A stretch of DNA of 64,000 bases from Carnegiea gigantea (GCA_029747015.1 JAKOGI010000432.1:1-64000), one strand, 5' to 3'; counted from the first letter of the stretch, positions 23,724 to 33,800 are shown. The notes: a model not told the origin generated them from the sequence alone. Numbers and translations: made by a program.

Positions 23724-24310
23724 ATCCCCCACTAATGGCACACAAAAGGAAAAGAAGAGTGAAAAGGATTTCCTAGGCAATGAGGGTCGGATACTTAAGT
23801 ATCAATGTCTTACGATTGAATTGATACGTAGTGAAGAGAGGCAACATCTAAGTCTGACAAGTGAACTTAGTCTTGAACTTGTTAGACTTTGAATGAGGCC
23901 CTCCCGATACATATCAACCCTAAAATATGTATACTCCGCGATAACCACTTGTGCTTTTAGGCCCATGCGCATGCCTCGGGTCTCATAAGTGCTCTAGAGA
24001 GATAGCCCTTGTCTCTCATAGAAGGCGGCCAGACCTTCACACTTACTTAGGTAATTTCATCAGTCTACCTCTACTTAGACCACCATATCATTGCTTGGAA
24101 TTATTAAGAGCGCATGTGAGCTCAACCTCTTGTAGAGTGATGATGGATCCATTAAGTGCTTCTCGATAGCACCACCATAACAGGCTATGGATTCATTAAT
24201 GTGCTTCTCTATAGTACAAGCACTACCACTCGCCATAGGGATGGGAAGTAGTGCAGTTGGAAGATTAATATGGCTTCGTTTGACTACAAATGGGTATCCA
24301 CCATATCTCT
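23724..24310 (-). other. Copia 3' untranslated region
   Basis: Non-coding sequence between the pol stop and the 3' LTR, ending in the purine-rich tract next to the LTR that would prime plus-strand synthesis. Confidence 0.7.
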
Positions 24311-25243
24311 TCATTCCATGAGCTTTAGCCCCATCCCCCTTGACGTTTCAAGAACTACTCTTCTTGGCAGTTCCTTTGTGAGAGGGTCTGCCAAGTTTTT
24401 CTCGGATCTCACATATTCCAAGGAGATAACCCCATGCTTCAACAATTGCTTTACCGCACCATGTCTAATACGGATATGTCTCTTTTTTCCGTTATAGACA
24501 CTGTTGTGCGCAACTCCAATTGCTGCTTGCGAGTCACAATGCAAGGAAATGGGTGTTGATTGTTTCCCCCACAATGGTATGTCAGTTAGGAGATCCTTGA
24601 GCCATTCAGCTTCTTGACCTGCCAACTCAAGAGCAATAAACTCAGATTCCATGGTTGAGCGAGCTATACATGTCTGTTTTGCAGACTTCCATGAGATAGC
24701 TCCTCCACCCAAAGTAAAAATATAACCACTCGTAGAGCTTACTTCGTCGTTATCAGCAACCCAATTTGCATCACAAAAACCTTCCAGTACAGCAGGAAAT
24801 TTACAAAAGTGTAAACACCAATCCATAGTACCTCTAAGGTATCTTAACAAACGATGAAGTGCATCCCAATGTTCCTTAGCGGGATTATAAGTGTACCTAC
24901 TTAGTCTACTAACAGCATATGCAATGTCAGGATGAGTGGAGTTCATAAGAAACATCACACTCCCTATTATCTTAGCATATTCAATTTGAGACACACTAGG
25001 TCCTCTGTTCTTTTTAAGATGTATGCTAGGGTCATAAGGAGTTCTTACAGGTACCACATCAAAAGAGTTAAATTTTTTCAACACTTTCTCAATATAATGA
25101 GACTGACTTAAGGAAAAACCACTCTTGGTTTTTATAAGTTTGATCCCCAAGATAACATCTGCTTCTCCTAAATCTTTCATTTCAAAGATAGAAGACAGAA
25201 TTCTTTTAGTCTCATTAATGGCACAAAGGTTGGTACCAAAGAT
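24311..25243 (-). pseudogene. Copia pol: reverse transcriptase C-terminus and RNase H
   Basis: The frame starts after the disrupted YVDD box with [15 protein letters not shown], includes the typical [16 protein letters not shown] segment and [10 protein letters not shown]. The RNase H domain carries its acidic residues: [22 protein letters not shown] and [14 protein letters not shown]. It ends with the conserved [10 protein letters not shown] and a normal stop at 24311. This portion is open over 289 codons, so the damage to pol lies elsewhere. Confidence 0.92.
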
Positions 25244-25966
25244 CAGATATCATCCACACAAGCATATGATCACATAATCAGATCCAAACATTTTGGAATA
25301 AATACAAGAATCTGAGTTGTTAACAGTAAAGCCATTTTTCTCTAAGGAGCTAGCAAATTTCTCATACCACTGTTTTAAGGCTTGCTTTAGACCATAAAGG
25401 GATTTTCTTAGTTTGCACACTTTGTTCTCCTGACCAGGGACCTCACACCCCTCAGGTTGTGACATATAAATTTCTTCTTCTAAGTCCCCATTGAGGAATG
25501 CTGTTTTGACATCCATCTGAGGTACCACAAGATCATGGATAGCAGCCAAAGCAACTAGACTTCTGATTGTTACAATTTTGGTCACAGGACAATAAGTATC
25601 AAAGAAATCAATTCCCTTCTTTTGGTCAAAGCCTCTAATGACTAATCTAGCTTTGTACCTTTCAATAGAGCCATCAGTCCTAAGTTTCTTCTTGAAGATC
25701 CATTTACTACTAATGGGTCTACAACCCTTAGGCAAGTCGATCAATTCCCAAGTTTTGTTTGATTCAAGGGAATCTATTTCACTCTTAATAGCTTCCTTCC
25801 AGAAATTAGTATCTATAGACCTCATAGCCTCTTGGTAAGTTTTGGGATCTTCCTCAAGTAAATAAAGAGACACGAGTTCATCGGTCAAAGCATCAATGTC
25901 AAAGTTCTCAAGGACCTCTACTAGAAAAGACGTGATAAAGTCAGGGCCAAAACTAGTTTCAATCCT
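25244..25966 (-). pseudogene. Copia pol: reverse transcriptase N-terminal part, broken at YVDD
   Basis: The domain opens with YQEAMRSIDTNFWKEAIKSE, then WELIDLPKGCRPISSKWIFK, YKARLVIRGFDQKKGIDFFD and VPQMDVKTAFLNGDLEEEIY with the first catalytic Asp. Near 25247-25262 the YVDD box is disrupted: a missing base gives LCG and a stop, while the other frame continues DDI and LIFGTN. The upstream border is a stop codon after RRSKR at 25967, probably from a CAG to TAG change. Confidence 0.9.
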
Positions 25967-26745
25967 CTATCTCTTGCTTCTTCTAGGTTCAGTTCCCAAG
26001 TCTCTAACACTAGAGTTAGAAGCAGGCAAGTTCATATGTTCAGATACAGTATTAGACACAGTATGAGACACATTCCTTTTCAAGGGGAAAACATACTCAA
26101 AGAAATCAGCATCTCTATACTCCGAAATGGAAAGGTCAGATGAAGACATAAATCTATATGCAGCACTGTTTTGGGCATAACCAATAAAGACAGCATCAAA
26201 TGTCTTGGGGCCGATGTTTGATCGTTTATGATTAGGTAGTACAACTTTGCCTAAACACCCCCACACTTTTAGATAATTTAGGTTGGGAGCATACCCTTTC
26301 CACAATTCATAAGGGGTTGTATCTAACTTCTTGTGGGGAACTCTGTTGAGTATAAAAGAAGCTGTCAAGACAGCCTCCCCCCACATGTTATCAGATAAAT
26401 CAGAACTAACAAGCATGGCATTCATCATATCTTTAAGGGTATGATTTTTCCGTTCAGCAACACCGTTTTGTTGGGGAGTGTAAAGAGCGCTAGTCTCATG
26501 TATTATGCCATTTTTCTCACAGAAGGTAGCCAAAGAATTGGTGTCATATTCCCCACCTCTGTCAGACCTAAGTCTTTTGATTTTCCGGTCTAACTGATTC
26601 TCAACTTCGGCTTTGTACTTTAAGGACATTTCCTCAGCCTCATCCTTAGACTTGAGGAGGTAGATCTTGGTATATCTGGAGTAGTCGTCTACAAAGGTAA
26701 TATACCATTTCTTTCCACCCTTACTTATAGTGTTCTTAAAGTCTG
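25967..26745 (-). pseudogene. Copia pol: integrase catalytic core
   Basis: The frame reads DFKNTISKGGKKWYITFVDD and YSRYTKIYLLKSKDEAE, then RLRSDRGGEYDTN, YTPQQNGVAERKNHTLKDMM, VLTASFILNRVPHK and YELWKGYAPNLNYLKVWGC. The D, D and E of the catalytic triad are visible (FVDDYS, RSDRGG, AERKNH). It is separated from the upstream gag-protease frame by a frameshift near 26745, and it ends at an in-frame stop at 25967. Confidence 0.92.
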
Positions 26746-27963
26746 TAAGTCTGAGTGTACTAGTTCTAACAATTCTATTTTCCTGGTTGTTACAGTTTTA
26801 AAAGGCTTCTTGGCAAATTTTGCTTCAACACAGACTGAACACTTAGAACAATTTTCAGTATTCACATTTGGAATTAAATGCATATTTCTAAGTCTTTTCA
26901 ATGAAGCAAAATTAACAAATCCAAGTCTACCATGCCACAAATCGACAGACTCAGCAACATAAATGGAATTGGCAGTAGTTTCATTATTAATTTGCGCAAC
27001 AGCATTCAAAACAAGGAGTCCCCCACTACGATACCCCTTCCCAACGAAGTCCCCATTTCGCATGATAACAACTTTACCAGCTTCTTGCACAATTTTAAGG
27101 CCAACCACGTCAAGAAGGGTACTAGAAACCAAGTTTCTACGAAGGGAAGGGACAAATAAAACATTACTTAAAGACAACATTTTTTCAGAAATAAATTTAA
27201 GCAAAATCTTCCCTTTACCCTTGACAGCAGCGGTAGAAGAGTTGCCCATGTAAACACATTGTCCATCGGCAACCTCCTCAAAGTCAGTCATGAGTTCCTT
27301 GTTGGCACAGAAATGCCTTGATGTTCCAGAATCCAGGATCCATTCTGACAGATTATGAACCAGATTTGCCTCCACGGTGGTAACTGCACAAATAATCTCA
27401 TTGTCCTCGGTTTCAGCAATATTGGCAGTAGGTGTTGCAGACTTGTGTTTGGCTTGGACTGTCCCTTTCCTTTGATTGCATTGACAGGCCTTGTGTTCAG
27501 GCTTGCCGCACACATGGCACACCACCTTGGGTTCCTGAATCCTTTTGTTAGCAGGATTTTTACTCCTAAGATTTTGAGTTGGCTTCTGAAATTTCTTCTC
27601 TTTGCCTTTGAACCTGTCTTTGTTCGTTTGCACAGCAGATTCAACCAGGTTAGAACTAACAGAATTTAAAGAAAGGGAAAACATCTTATCTTTCAGCCGG
27701 TTTGCCTCCTCAGTCCGCATATGGCTGATTAACTCCTGCAGTGTGAGATCTTTCTTCTTATGCTTGAGGTGGTTTCTGTAATCGCTCCAGGATGGTAGAA
27801 ATTTTTCTATCAGCACGTTGGCTTGGAGGATTTCGCACATCCTCATACCTTCTGCTAGAACTTCAGCACACAGGTTTTCGTAGACGTGAACTTGTTCCAT
27901 AATGGGTTTGTCATCCATGATCTGGAACTGTAGCCATTTACCGACGATATATTTTCTTTCCCG
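26746..27963 (-). pseudogene. Copia gag C-terminus, zinc knuckle, protease and GAG-preintegrase
   Basis: The segment begins right at the nested element's edge (RERKYIVGKWLQFQI) and continues MDDKPIMEQVHVYENL, VLIEKFLPSWSDYRNHLKHK and LTLQELISHMRTEEANRLKD. Then come a CCHC knuckle, CHVCGKPEHKACQC (CX2CX4HX4C), the protease site WILDSGTSRHFCANKELM, and the integrase zinc region DLWHGRLGFVNF...CSVCVEAKF. The second His of the HHCC motif is Phe (LGF for the usual LGH). A frameshift after LVHSDL ends the frame. Confidence 0.9.
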
Positions 27964-29374
27964 TGTTGAACGGTAAATTTACCTATTTTACGTGCCTCTT
28001 TCACCTACTTTTCGCTCGTATAATAACTTAATCTTTAGAATTTTTACTCGTTTTATTTATGTTTTGTAGGAAATAACTCTAAATCGAGCAAACGTCGCGG
28101 AAAGGGACAAAGATGGGACAAAACGATGAAAATCAGCGAAAACAGGCAAAACACAGCAGAGAAGGACAGTGCACGGCCGACCTGCAGGGAGGCACGACCG
28201 TGCACTGGCGGCAGAAGCCACGCACGGCCAGGCGCACGGCCGTGCGTGGTGGCGCACGGCCAGGCGCACGGCGCGTGTGACGCACGGCCGGGCGTCAGGC
28301 CTGGGTTCGCGATAAAAGCCCCTTTTTCGGGCGTTCATGAGGGAGTTCGTTCGGGGTTTCTCCTTGGGCGATTCTTAGGGTAGTTTAGGTTAGGTTTATC
28401 CAATAAAAACCTCAATAGGAGGATTAGATTAGGATTGTAGTTTGTATTTTGGGATTCAAGCTTGTGGATCTCAAGTTCTTCAATCGATTCAAGCATAAGT
28501 TTCCCTCTTCCTTTTCTCTATTTATTTCATTGTTCTTGTTTATGTTTTGTTAGTTTTAATTCTTGTATTTGTTTTGCTTAAGTTTATATGTTTAGTTTTT
28601 GTTGTTAATATATGTTATTTACTTGTTTAAATTCGTTTGATTTCATTTCCTTCGCTTTGTTCTTCAAGTTTATGTTCTTGTTTGTTAGTTTAGGTTTTCA
28701 TGCGTTTTTCATGATTTGTTGGTAGATTGTGTTGGCTTGGATTGTGATTAGCCTCTTGATGGCTAATTGATCTTGTACTAGGCCTAGCCATACCCAATCT
28801 ATGCCTAGAACCTAGAGATTTCCTTCCCGCCCGCCAAGTGTTCGATGAAATGCCTGAGAGGGCTTTCATCCATATTATTGGGCGATTGACTTATGCTGAG
28901 AGGTGAGGTCAATTAGCTAGTGTGGGAGAGGGAATAGCCGAGTTCGGGACATGAAAATAGTATCCGAATTGAGCTAGGTCCGGGGTTGCTAGTTTTGTGG
29001 TCTAATTCGCCTAACCCCACGAAAGTAGGTGGTTACACGAGTTAGACTAGCTCATGACCCTTGAGAGAGGGCTTGGGTGGTCTTTGATGGTGCAACCGAC
29101 CATCTCTTGTTCATAGTATGGTTTGGGTAGGTTAGGACTCATCTTGGTTAGTTAGTTTATCCATTGGTAAAATCATAACTCCAAGTCACTTGTTTTTGTG
29201 TTTGTAGCGTAGTTTAGTTTCCCCTTCTCACCCTTCGATCCTACCTAGCTTGAGACGCTCTAGTGAACTCTGGTAGTTGGAAACCAAATTCCCTGTGGAC
29301 GACACCCCAAGAACTCAACGACATACCTTGCACTTGGGGTTTATAAATATTAAAACTCTGTTTTTCTCGCAACA
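27964..29374 (+). repeat. Left LTR of the nested gag-only element
   Basis: 1.41 kb, with TGTTG and CAACA as inverted ends. The first 223 bp recur almost exactly at 32307. A GC-rich block at 28165-28310 consists of short repeated CACGGCC and GCGCACGG units. The following part is similar to the LTRs of the element at 34681-44453. Confidence 0.9.
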
Positions 29375-29402
29375 AGTTTTTGGCGCCGTTGCCGGGGAAT
29401 TG
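29375..29402 (+). promoter_or_regulatory. Primer binding site complementary to tRNA-Asp
   Basis: TGGCGCCGTTGCCGGGGA at 29381-29398 is the complement of the 3' end of plant tRNA-Asp(GUC) as known for Athila/Tat-type elements. It starts 7 nt after the LTR end. Confidence 0.9.
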
Positions 29403-29497
29403 GCGTTTTTCAATATTGGGGTTTACTTTAGCATTCGAGGCTAGGCCTTTTGAAAATCCAAAAAAAAAAAAAAATTTACAAAAAAAAAAAAATTTCA

Positions 29498-30901
29498 ATG
29501 GCAATTTTCCATTTTCCCCAATGTGAGCAAGAACTATTTTACCGTTATTGGGATCGTTTACATGCTTATCTTGCTCAATGTGTTTCTTGTGGATGTTTAT
29601 ATGGGAAATGGGAAATATTGCATGTTGTTGATGAGGGTGTGAATTGTGAGACCCGTGTTCTTTTGGAGCATTGGGATTTCTATGCTCGAAATGTTGATGA
29701 AGCTTGGGAATTACTTGAGTGGTTGGCTTGGGATACTTATGAATTTGAAACTAGTTGTTCTGATTCTTGTACCCCACCCCCTTGCATCCCTGATTATGCC
29801 CCTCCTGTGTGCGAAATTTGCCATTGTTCTGACCACGCCAGTACTTCTTGTCCCTATCATATTTCTAATGAAGGCTTTGCTAGACTTAGCAATATGATAG
29901 AGACAATGAATAAGCAACAAGTTGAATTTGCTGAGTTTGTTAATAAACTGAGGGAGTATGACCTATCACCCGAGATTGACCCTAGTTCTAGTGCTCCTAG
30001 ACTTGATGTCAACCTGTGTGATGATGGTGCGTCTTTTCCTTCTCTAGAGTCCGGACTAGAGGACGTACTCGACCCTCCCTTGATCCCTTCACTCACTGTT
30101 GCTTCATCCTTTCCTAATACCCTTTGGGACAGCACTGCGCTTATCATGACCTTTCCTGATACACCTTCCCCTTTAGCTCAGTCGACGGAGTTCGAGGTAG
30201 GTGAGACCTTTGGCGTTAGCGCTAGTGTTGAGGAGGATGATACTTGGTCTGGTTCCGACCATGTTGCTATTGAGGTGCATACTTTTTATGGGACTCCCAC
30301 AGGGACTTCATGCATGGATGTTGTGGTTGCAGGGCCAACTAGTCCTGATTTTATTGATAATATATCCCCCACCTCTCTTGATACATCCCATGCTTCCTAT
30401 TCATGTTCACCACCCTCCCATTCCCCCAAGTGTTGTGATTTGTCACTTATCGATTCTCTTGTGATACTTGAGGGGAATGAGGCTGCCTGCCATAAGTCTC
30501 TAGGTACTTTTAGAGGGTATGACCCTTTCCTTGGCCCTTATTGTCTGTACCTAGAGGGCATGCCTGGAGAAATCGTATTGATTATTACCTTCGATTATTC
30601 TGCTGATTTCTCACAGGTATTTGGTGAGTTTAAGAGGGCACTAACTTTGTTTGCTCCATCTTTACCAGTGTTCTCTTACTCACACCATTCTGAGCTACAT
30701 GCAGCTATGCATGATAAGCTCCTGCGAGCTTTGACTGCTTCCGAGCTGACGACTCGCATCTTGAGCGGCAAGGAGTGGCTGATGCTCCTTAAGTCGTCAT
30801 GGCATAGTTCGGGTACATTCAGTACCCGACCTGGTATACTCGTTCTCACTCTCTCCCCCCTTCTTTTTATTTTTCTTTTCTTTCTTTTTGTTTTCGTTTA
30901 G
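29498..30901 (+). CDS. Gag-like protein of the non-autonomous LTR element, 467 aa
   Basis: I chose the ATG at 29498 (MAIFHFPQCEQELFYRYWDR) because the decayed relative at 38775 starts with the matching MAIFHLPQFEHE. The upstream in-frame codons are poly-lysine from an A-rich leader. Around residues 105-120 is a zinc knuckle, CEICHCSDHASTSC, an exact CX2CX4HX4C. The C-terminal half is rich in S, P, D and L. It contains GYDPFLGPYCLYLEG and FSYSHHSELHAAMHDKLLRA, also present in the relative. It ends GTFSTRPGI followed by a hydrophobic Leu/Phe tail. The protein would package element RNA, with enzymes supplied by another element. Family function is inferred from the knuckle and its place in the element. 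Confidence 0.75.
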   Translation: MAIFHFPQCEQELFYRYWDRLHAYLAQCVSCGCLYGKWEILHVVDEGVNCETRVLLEHWDFYARNVDEAWELLEWLAWDTYEFETSCSDSCTPPPCIPDYAPPVCEICHCSDHASTSCPYHISNEGFARLSNMIETMNKQQVEFAEFVNKLREYDLSPEIDPSSSAPRLDVNLCDDGASFPSLESGLEDVLDPPLIPSLTVASSFPNTLWDSTALIMTFPDTPSPLAQSTEFEVGETFGVSASVEEDDTWSGSDHVAIEVHTFYGTPTGTSCMDVVVAGPTSPDFIDNISPTSLDTSHASYSCSPPSHSPKCCDLSLIDSLVILEGNEAACHKSLGTFRGYDPFLGPYCLYLEGMPGEIVLIITFDYSADFSQVFGEFKRALTLFAPSLPVFSYSHHSELHAAMHDKLLRALTASELTTRILSGKEWLMLLKSSWHSSGTFSTRPGILVLTLSPLLFIFLFFLFVFV

Positions 30902-32306
30902 TTGTGAATATTAGGATTGTGTTTTTGGTTGGTGATCATCTTGTGGCGAAATGTGGATGTTGTTGAGCCGTTGTTGGCTATGATCACCATTTTTGTATTT
31001 TTGTGGATTTTTATTGTGTTGTGATTGGTGGTGTTAGTTTGTATATATGTGTGATCTTGTTTTTGTTTGGGTAAAATTGTGTTTTTGGGAGAATGCGTTA
31101 GCTTGTGTATATATGTGTCGATTTTGTATGTTTTGTGTTTGATTTTTGTTTTCTTTATCTTTGTGTGTTGGTGATGACTCACGGCTCCCAATGAGGACAT
31201 TGTGAGATTTAGGTGTGGGGGTGGGGTCATCTCCCCTTTGTCTTTTTATTTTTGTGAAAATTTTTCAATTTTTCTCCTTTTTGTTTGAACTTTTCTTTTC
31301 TTTTTGCATTTAAGGGAGTTTTGTACTATTTTGATCAGTCTTGATCCCTGATACCTTGACTATTAGCTCGTATATAAGTATAATGTGTATGATAGATATT
31401 CATCCCCAATCTGTCGTTTTAGACCTCAGTTCTAACCCCAACAGTCCATCGTAATTTTGCAATCCGGTCCTGAATTCATGTATTGTCATCATCCTTCATT
31501 CTTAGTCTTCCACAATCGACTCTCCCACTGTCTACTGCACAGTTCCCTTTATATGCGCTGGCACCCCCCTTTTTCCAAAGCAAAAAAAAAAAAAAAAACA
31601 AATTCAAGCGCCACTGGGTGTATCCCTTTGAGGCGTGACATGAGTTTGTATTGAAAAAAAATAATAATGGAAAGAAAGAAAGTGGGGAGGAAAAGAGTTA
31701 GAAATGACAAGTACCCCTTTGAGGCATGCGCTACTGGGTGTTACCCTTTGAGGCAATACTGCTACTGGGGAAACTTGCTTTCCTGGCTAGCCATTCGAAA
31801 AGGTAGCTTGTGTCAGCTGCGTGGGATTGAGTTTGATTTTGGTGGGCTTAGTTTCAGGGTGATGATACACTTGCACACAGGCACAAGGATGCATTCATTA
31901 TTTTCATGCGTCGTGGGGTGAAAAGCTGATGTCTGAATGCAATTCTTTGGGATGATGTGTCCTGAAATGCATATAATGCTTGTGTACAGACTGATACTTG
32001 AGTTACTAGGGGGTTTTGGTTGATCCGAACGTGTACAGTTCACCCTGATGTATATATTTTGTTTTGTCATTTTCATTTTTCGATTTTTGTTTCTCTTTTC
32101 TTTGTTTTTCCTTTTTGAGATTTTGTGGGTATATCTTCTGCAAACCCTCACGAGACCTTACTCGTCCACTTGGGGTAACCAAGGGGTTTAAAGGGCTTGT
32201 TGCATACGCTAAATGCAACCGTGATTCCTACGAAAGTGAGTTAGTTGTTTACTTCAGTTTTTCTTTTATTTTGCTCGAGGACGAGCAAAAGATAGGTGTG
32301 GGGGTG
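30902..32306 (+). other. Untranslated 3' region of the gag-only element with purine-rich tract
   Basis: GT-rich then A-rich non-coding sequence. The last bases, GAGGACGAGCAAAAGATAGG followed by TGTGGGGG (about 32276-32304), form the purine-rich tract next to the right LTR, a layout widely seen in Tat/Athila-type elements. The matching sequence occurs at 41579-41606 in the second element. Short frames here have no domains. Confidence 0.7.
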
Positions 32307-32529
32307 TGTTGAACGGTAAATTTACCTATTTTACGTGCCTCTTTCACCTACTTTTCGCTCGTATAATAACTTAATCTTTAGAATTTTTACTCGTTTTATT
32401 TATGTTTTGTAGGAAATAACTCTAAATCGAGCAAACGTCGCGGAAAGGGACAAAGATGGGACAAAACGATGAAAATCAGCGAAAACGGGCAAAACACAGC
32501 AGAGAAGGACAGTGCACACGGCCCGACCT
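32307..32529 (+). repeat. Truncated right LTR of the nested element
   Basis: It matches the first part of the left LTR nearly base for base up to the GACAGTGCAC block and then stops at GACCT. The remaining roughly 1.2 kb are missing, and the sequence goes straight into the copia gag frame. Confidence 0.9.
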
Positions 32530-32853
32530 TCCAGATTTAAAGCTTACAAACAGATCAAACAAAGGGTTGGACATATTATTTAGTAGATAACTGCGAGCCA
32601 GTTTATTGTCCCTCTCGAATTTCTTCCTTGTGGCTTCGTCAAGAGGAACAGAAGGAGTTTTAAGAACCATAGGAGTTACAGGCTCAGAATCAGTAACTGT
32701 GTTGCCTTCATCAAGGAGATCCGTAGTGAGCACGTAGTCGATCTCAAGTTGCTCAAAGCAAAGAAGCAATTTTTGAGACCAGCGTTTATAATTGGTTCCA
32801 TCAAGGGGTTCAATTTTGTAGAGTTCGAGGAGAGTTTTTGGAGCAGCAGCCAT
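32530..32853 (-). pseudogene. Copia gag N-terminus
   Basis: It begins MAAAPKTLLELYKIEPLDGT and continues NYKRWSQKLLLCFEQLEIDY, an N-terminal gag start typical of plant copia elements. It runs to NNMSNPLFDLFVSFKSG, where the nested element cuts it. Relative to known gags, some 20 residues between FKS and KYIVGKW are missing on the two sides of the insert. The start codon lies only 18 nt after the 5' LTR. Confidence 0.9.
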
Positions 32854-32961
32854 TGAATTAAGCTTTCACATTGTTGGAACAATGGAAAAACAATAGCTGC
32901 TGGAAGGACAAGGAGACAACCTGTGTCGTGGTATGAACCACTGACCTGAAAGCTTAATTCA
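32854..32961 (-). promoter_or_regulatory. Possible fold-back primer site at the copia LTR/leader junction
   Basis: The 15 nt filling the primer-site position (minus strand TGAAAGCTTAATTCA, 32868-32854) are the exact reverse complement of TGAATTAAGCTTTCA inside the 5' LTR (32961-32947). The arms are separated by 78 nt. The leader has no TGG start and no match to the initiator tRNA-Met primer site TGGTATCAGAGC. In the RNA, the upstream arm's 3' end would pair at the position from which minus-strand DNA copies the LTR end. The role as a self-primer is inference. Confidence 0.45.
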
Positions 32962-33596
32962 CCCGACTTAGGTGCAAATCGTTATGGCGAAGAAGCTTCC
33001 CAAGGTTTAACACAGCTGGCTTCGCACTCGTGCACTCGAGGGAGAAGCTTTGGAGTATAGCAGATTATATGCCCAGGAAGTAGAGAGGAGAAGAGAGAAT
33101 TGTTTTCGGTGTGTTGATCAGCGTTGCAGTAGAGTCCTTTTTATAGTGGACTGCGGTAGAGAAAACTGTCAACCAAGCCATAAAGAAAGGCGTAAAATGG
33201 GGGCAGAAAATCAGGAGAGAATAATGTAACTGAAGAATTAATGGGGAGAGGATCATGGTGATTGAGGCGGAGATGGAGGAGGACTAGCCATTAAGATTAC
33301 AACAGCTCATACGCAATTAGTCCTCTCGAAAATTCCTCCAAAAATTATAGTGTAAGGCCCACAGCCCACAGCCCGCGCCGCGCCCGGCCTGGCCCGGCGG
33401 GCGGCGGCGGCGCGCGCACGCGTGTGGCAGCCCAAGTCCCCTCAACCCCCTTAAAACATGGCTTCTAGTTATTCAACAAGTGTAAGAAAAGTGGGATATA
33501 TAAATTCTTTAAGCCACTCCTAAAGGTTCCATGTGGGACAACAAAAGAGATAGAGAGAGTAAGTAGACACCCTTTTGGGGTACCATTACTCCAACA
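32872..33596 (-). repeat. 5' LTR of the copia element
   Basis: 725 bp with TGTTGGA...TCCAACA ends. On the minus strand, CTATAAAAAGG near 33140 is a good TATA box, upstream of a pyrimidine-rich region. A GC-rich block (33365-33430) corresponds to the one in the 3' LTR. Confidence 0.95.
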
Positions 33597-33601
33597 GTAT
33601 A

Positions 33602-33636
<35 letters not shown>

Positions 33637-33670
33637 TCATTCATATATATATGTGTGTGTGTGTGTATAC

Positions 33671-33719
<49 letters not shown>

Positions 33720-33731
33720 TGTGTGTATATA

Positions 33732-33795
<64 letters not shown>

Positions 33796-33800
33796 ATCAG
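33597..33800. repeat. TG/TA microsatellite (right flank of copia)
   Basis: A TG-rich block directly follows the GTATA target duplication and is the continuation of the array interrupted by the element. Confidence 0.9.

Larger units (their letters stand above)
27964..32529 (+). mobile_element. Gag-only, tRNA-Asp-primed LTR retrotransposon nested in copia gag
   Basis: A full left LTR (27964-29374, TGTTGAACGG...CTCGCAACA), a perfect tRNA-Asp primer site, one long gag-like frame, a purine-rich tract and a right LTR that stops after about 223 bp. It has no protease, reverse transcriptase or integrase, so it is non-autonomous. Its form is that of terminal-repeat elements carrying only gag (TR-GAG/LARD-like) with Athila/Tat-type Ty3/gypsy priming. 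It lies on the opposite strand to the host copia element. The right LTR ends abruptly where copia gag resumes, with no target duplication. Confidence 0.85.
23003..33601 (-). mobile_element. Ty1-copia LTR retrotransposon with 5-bp target duplication
   Basis: The two LTRs (23008-23723 and 32872-33596) begin and end with TGTTGGA...TCCAACA. The element is flanked on both sides by GTATA (23003-23007 and 33597-33601). The minus-strand gene order gag, protease, integrase, reverse transcriptase, RNase H is that of Ty1-copia. By eye the LTRs are well over 90% identical, so insertion is fairly recent in genomic terms. The element is dead: gag is split by a 4.6 kb nested element, and pol has at least two frameshifts and one stop, including one at the reverse transcriptase active site. 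A purine-rich tract (GTGGGGGATT, minus) abuts the 3' LTR at 23724-23735. Confidence 0.95.

Noticed and set aside
33003..33425. Separate gene in the copia LTR region (minus frame 33065-33256)
   Set aside because: It lies wholly in the LTR and is duplicated in the other LTR with changes that do not preserve the frame.
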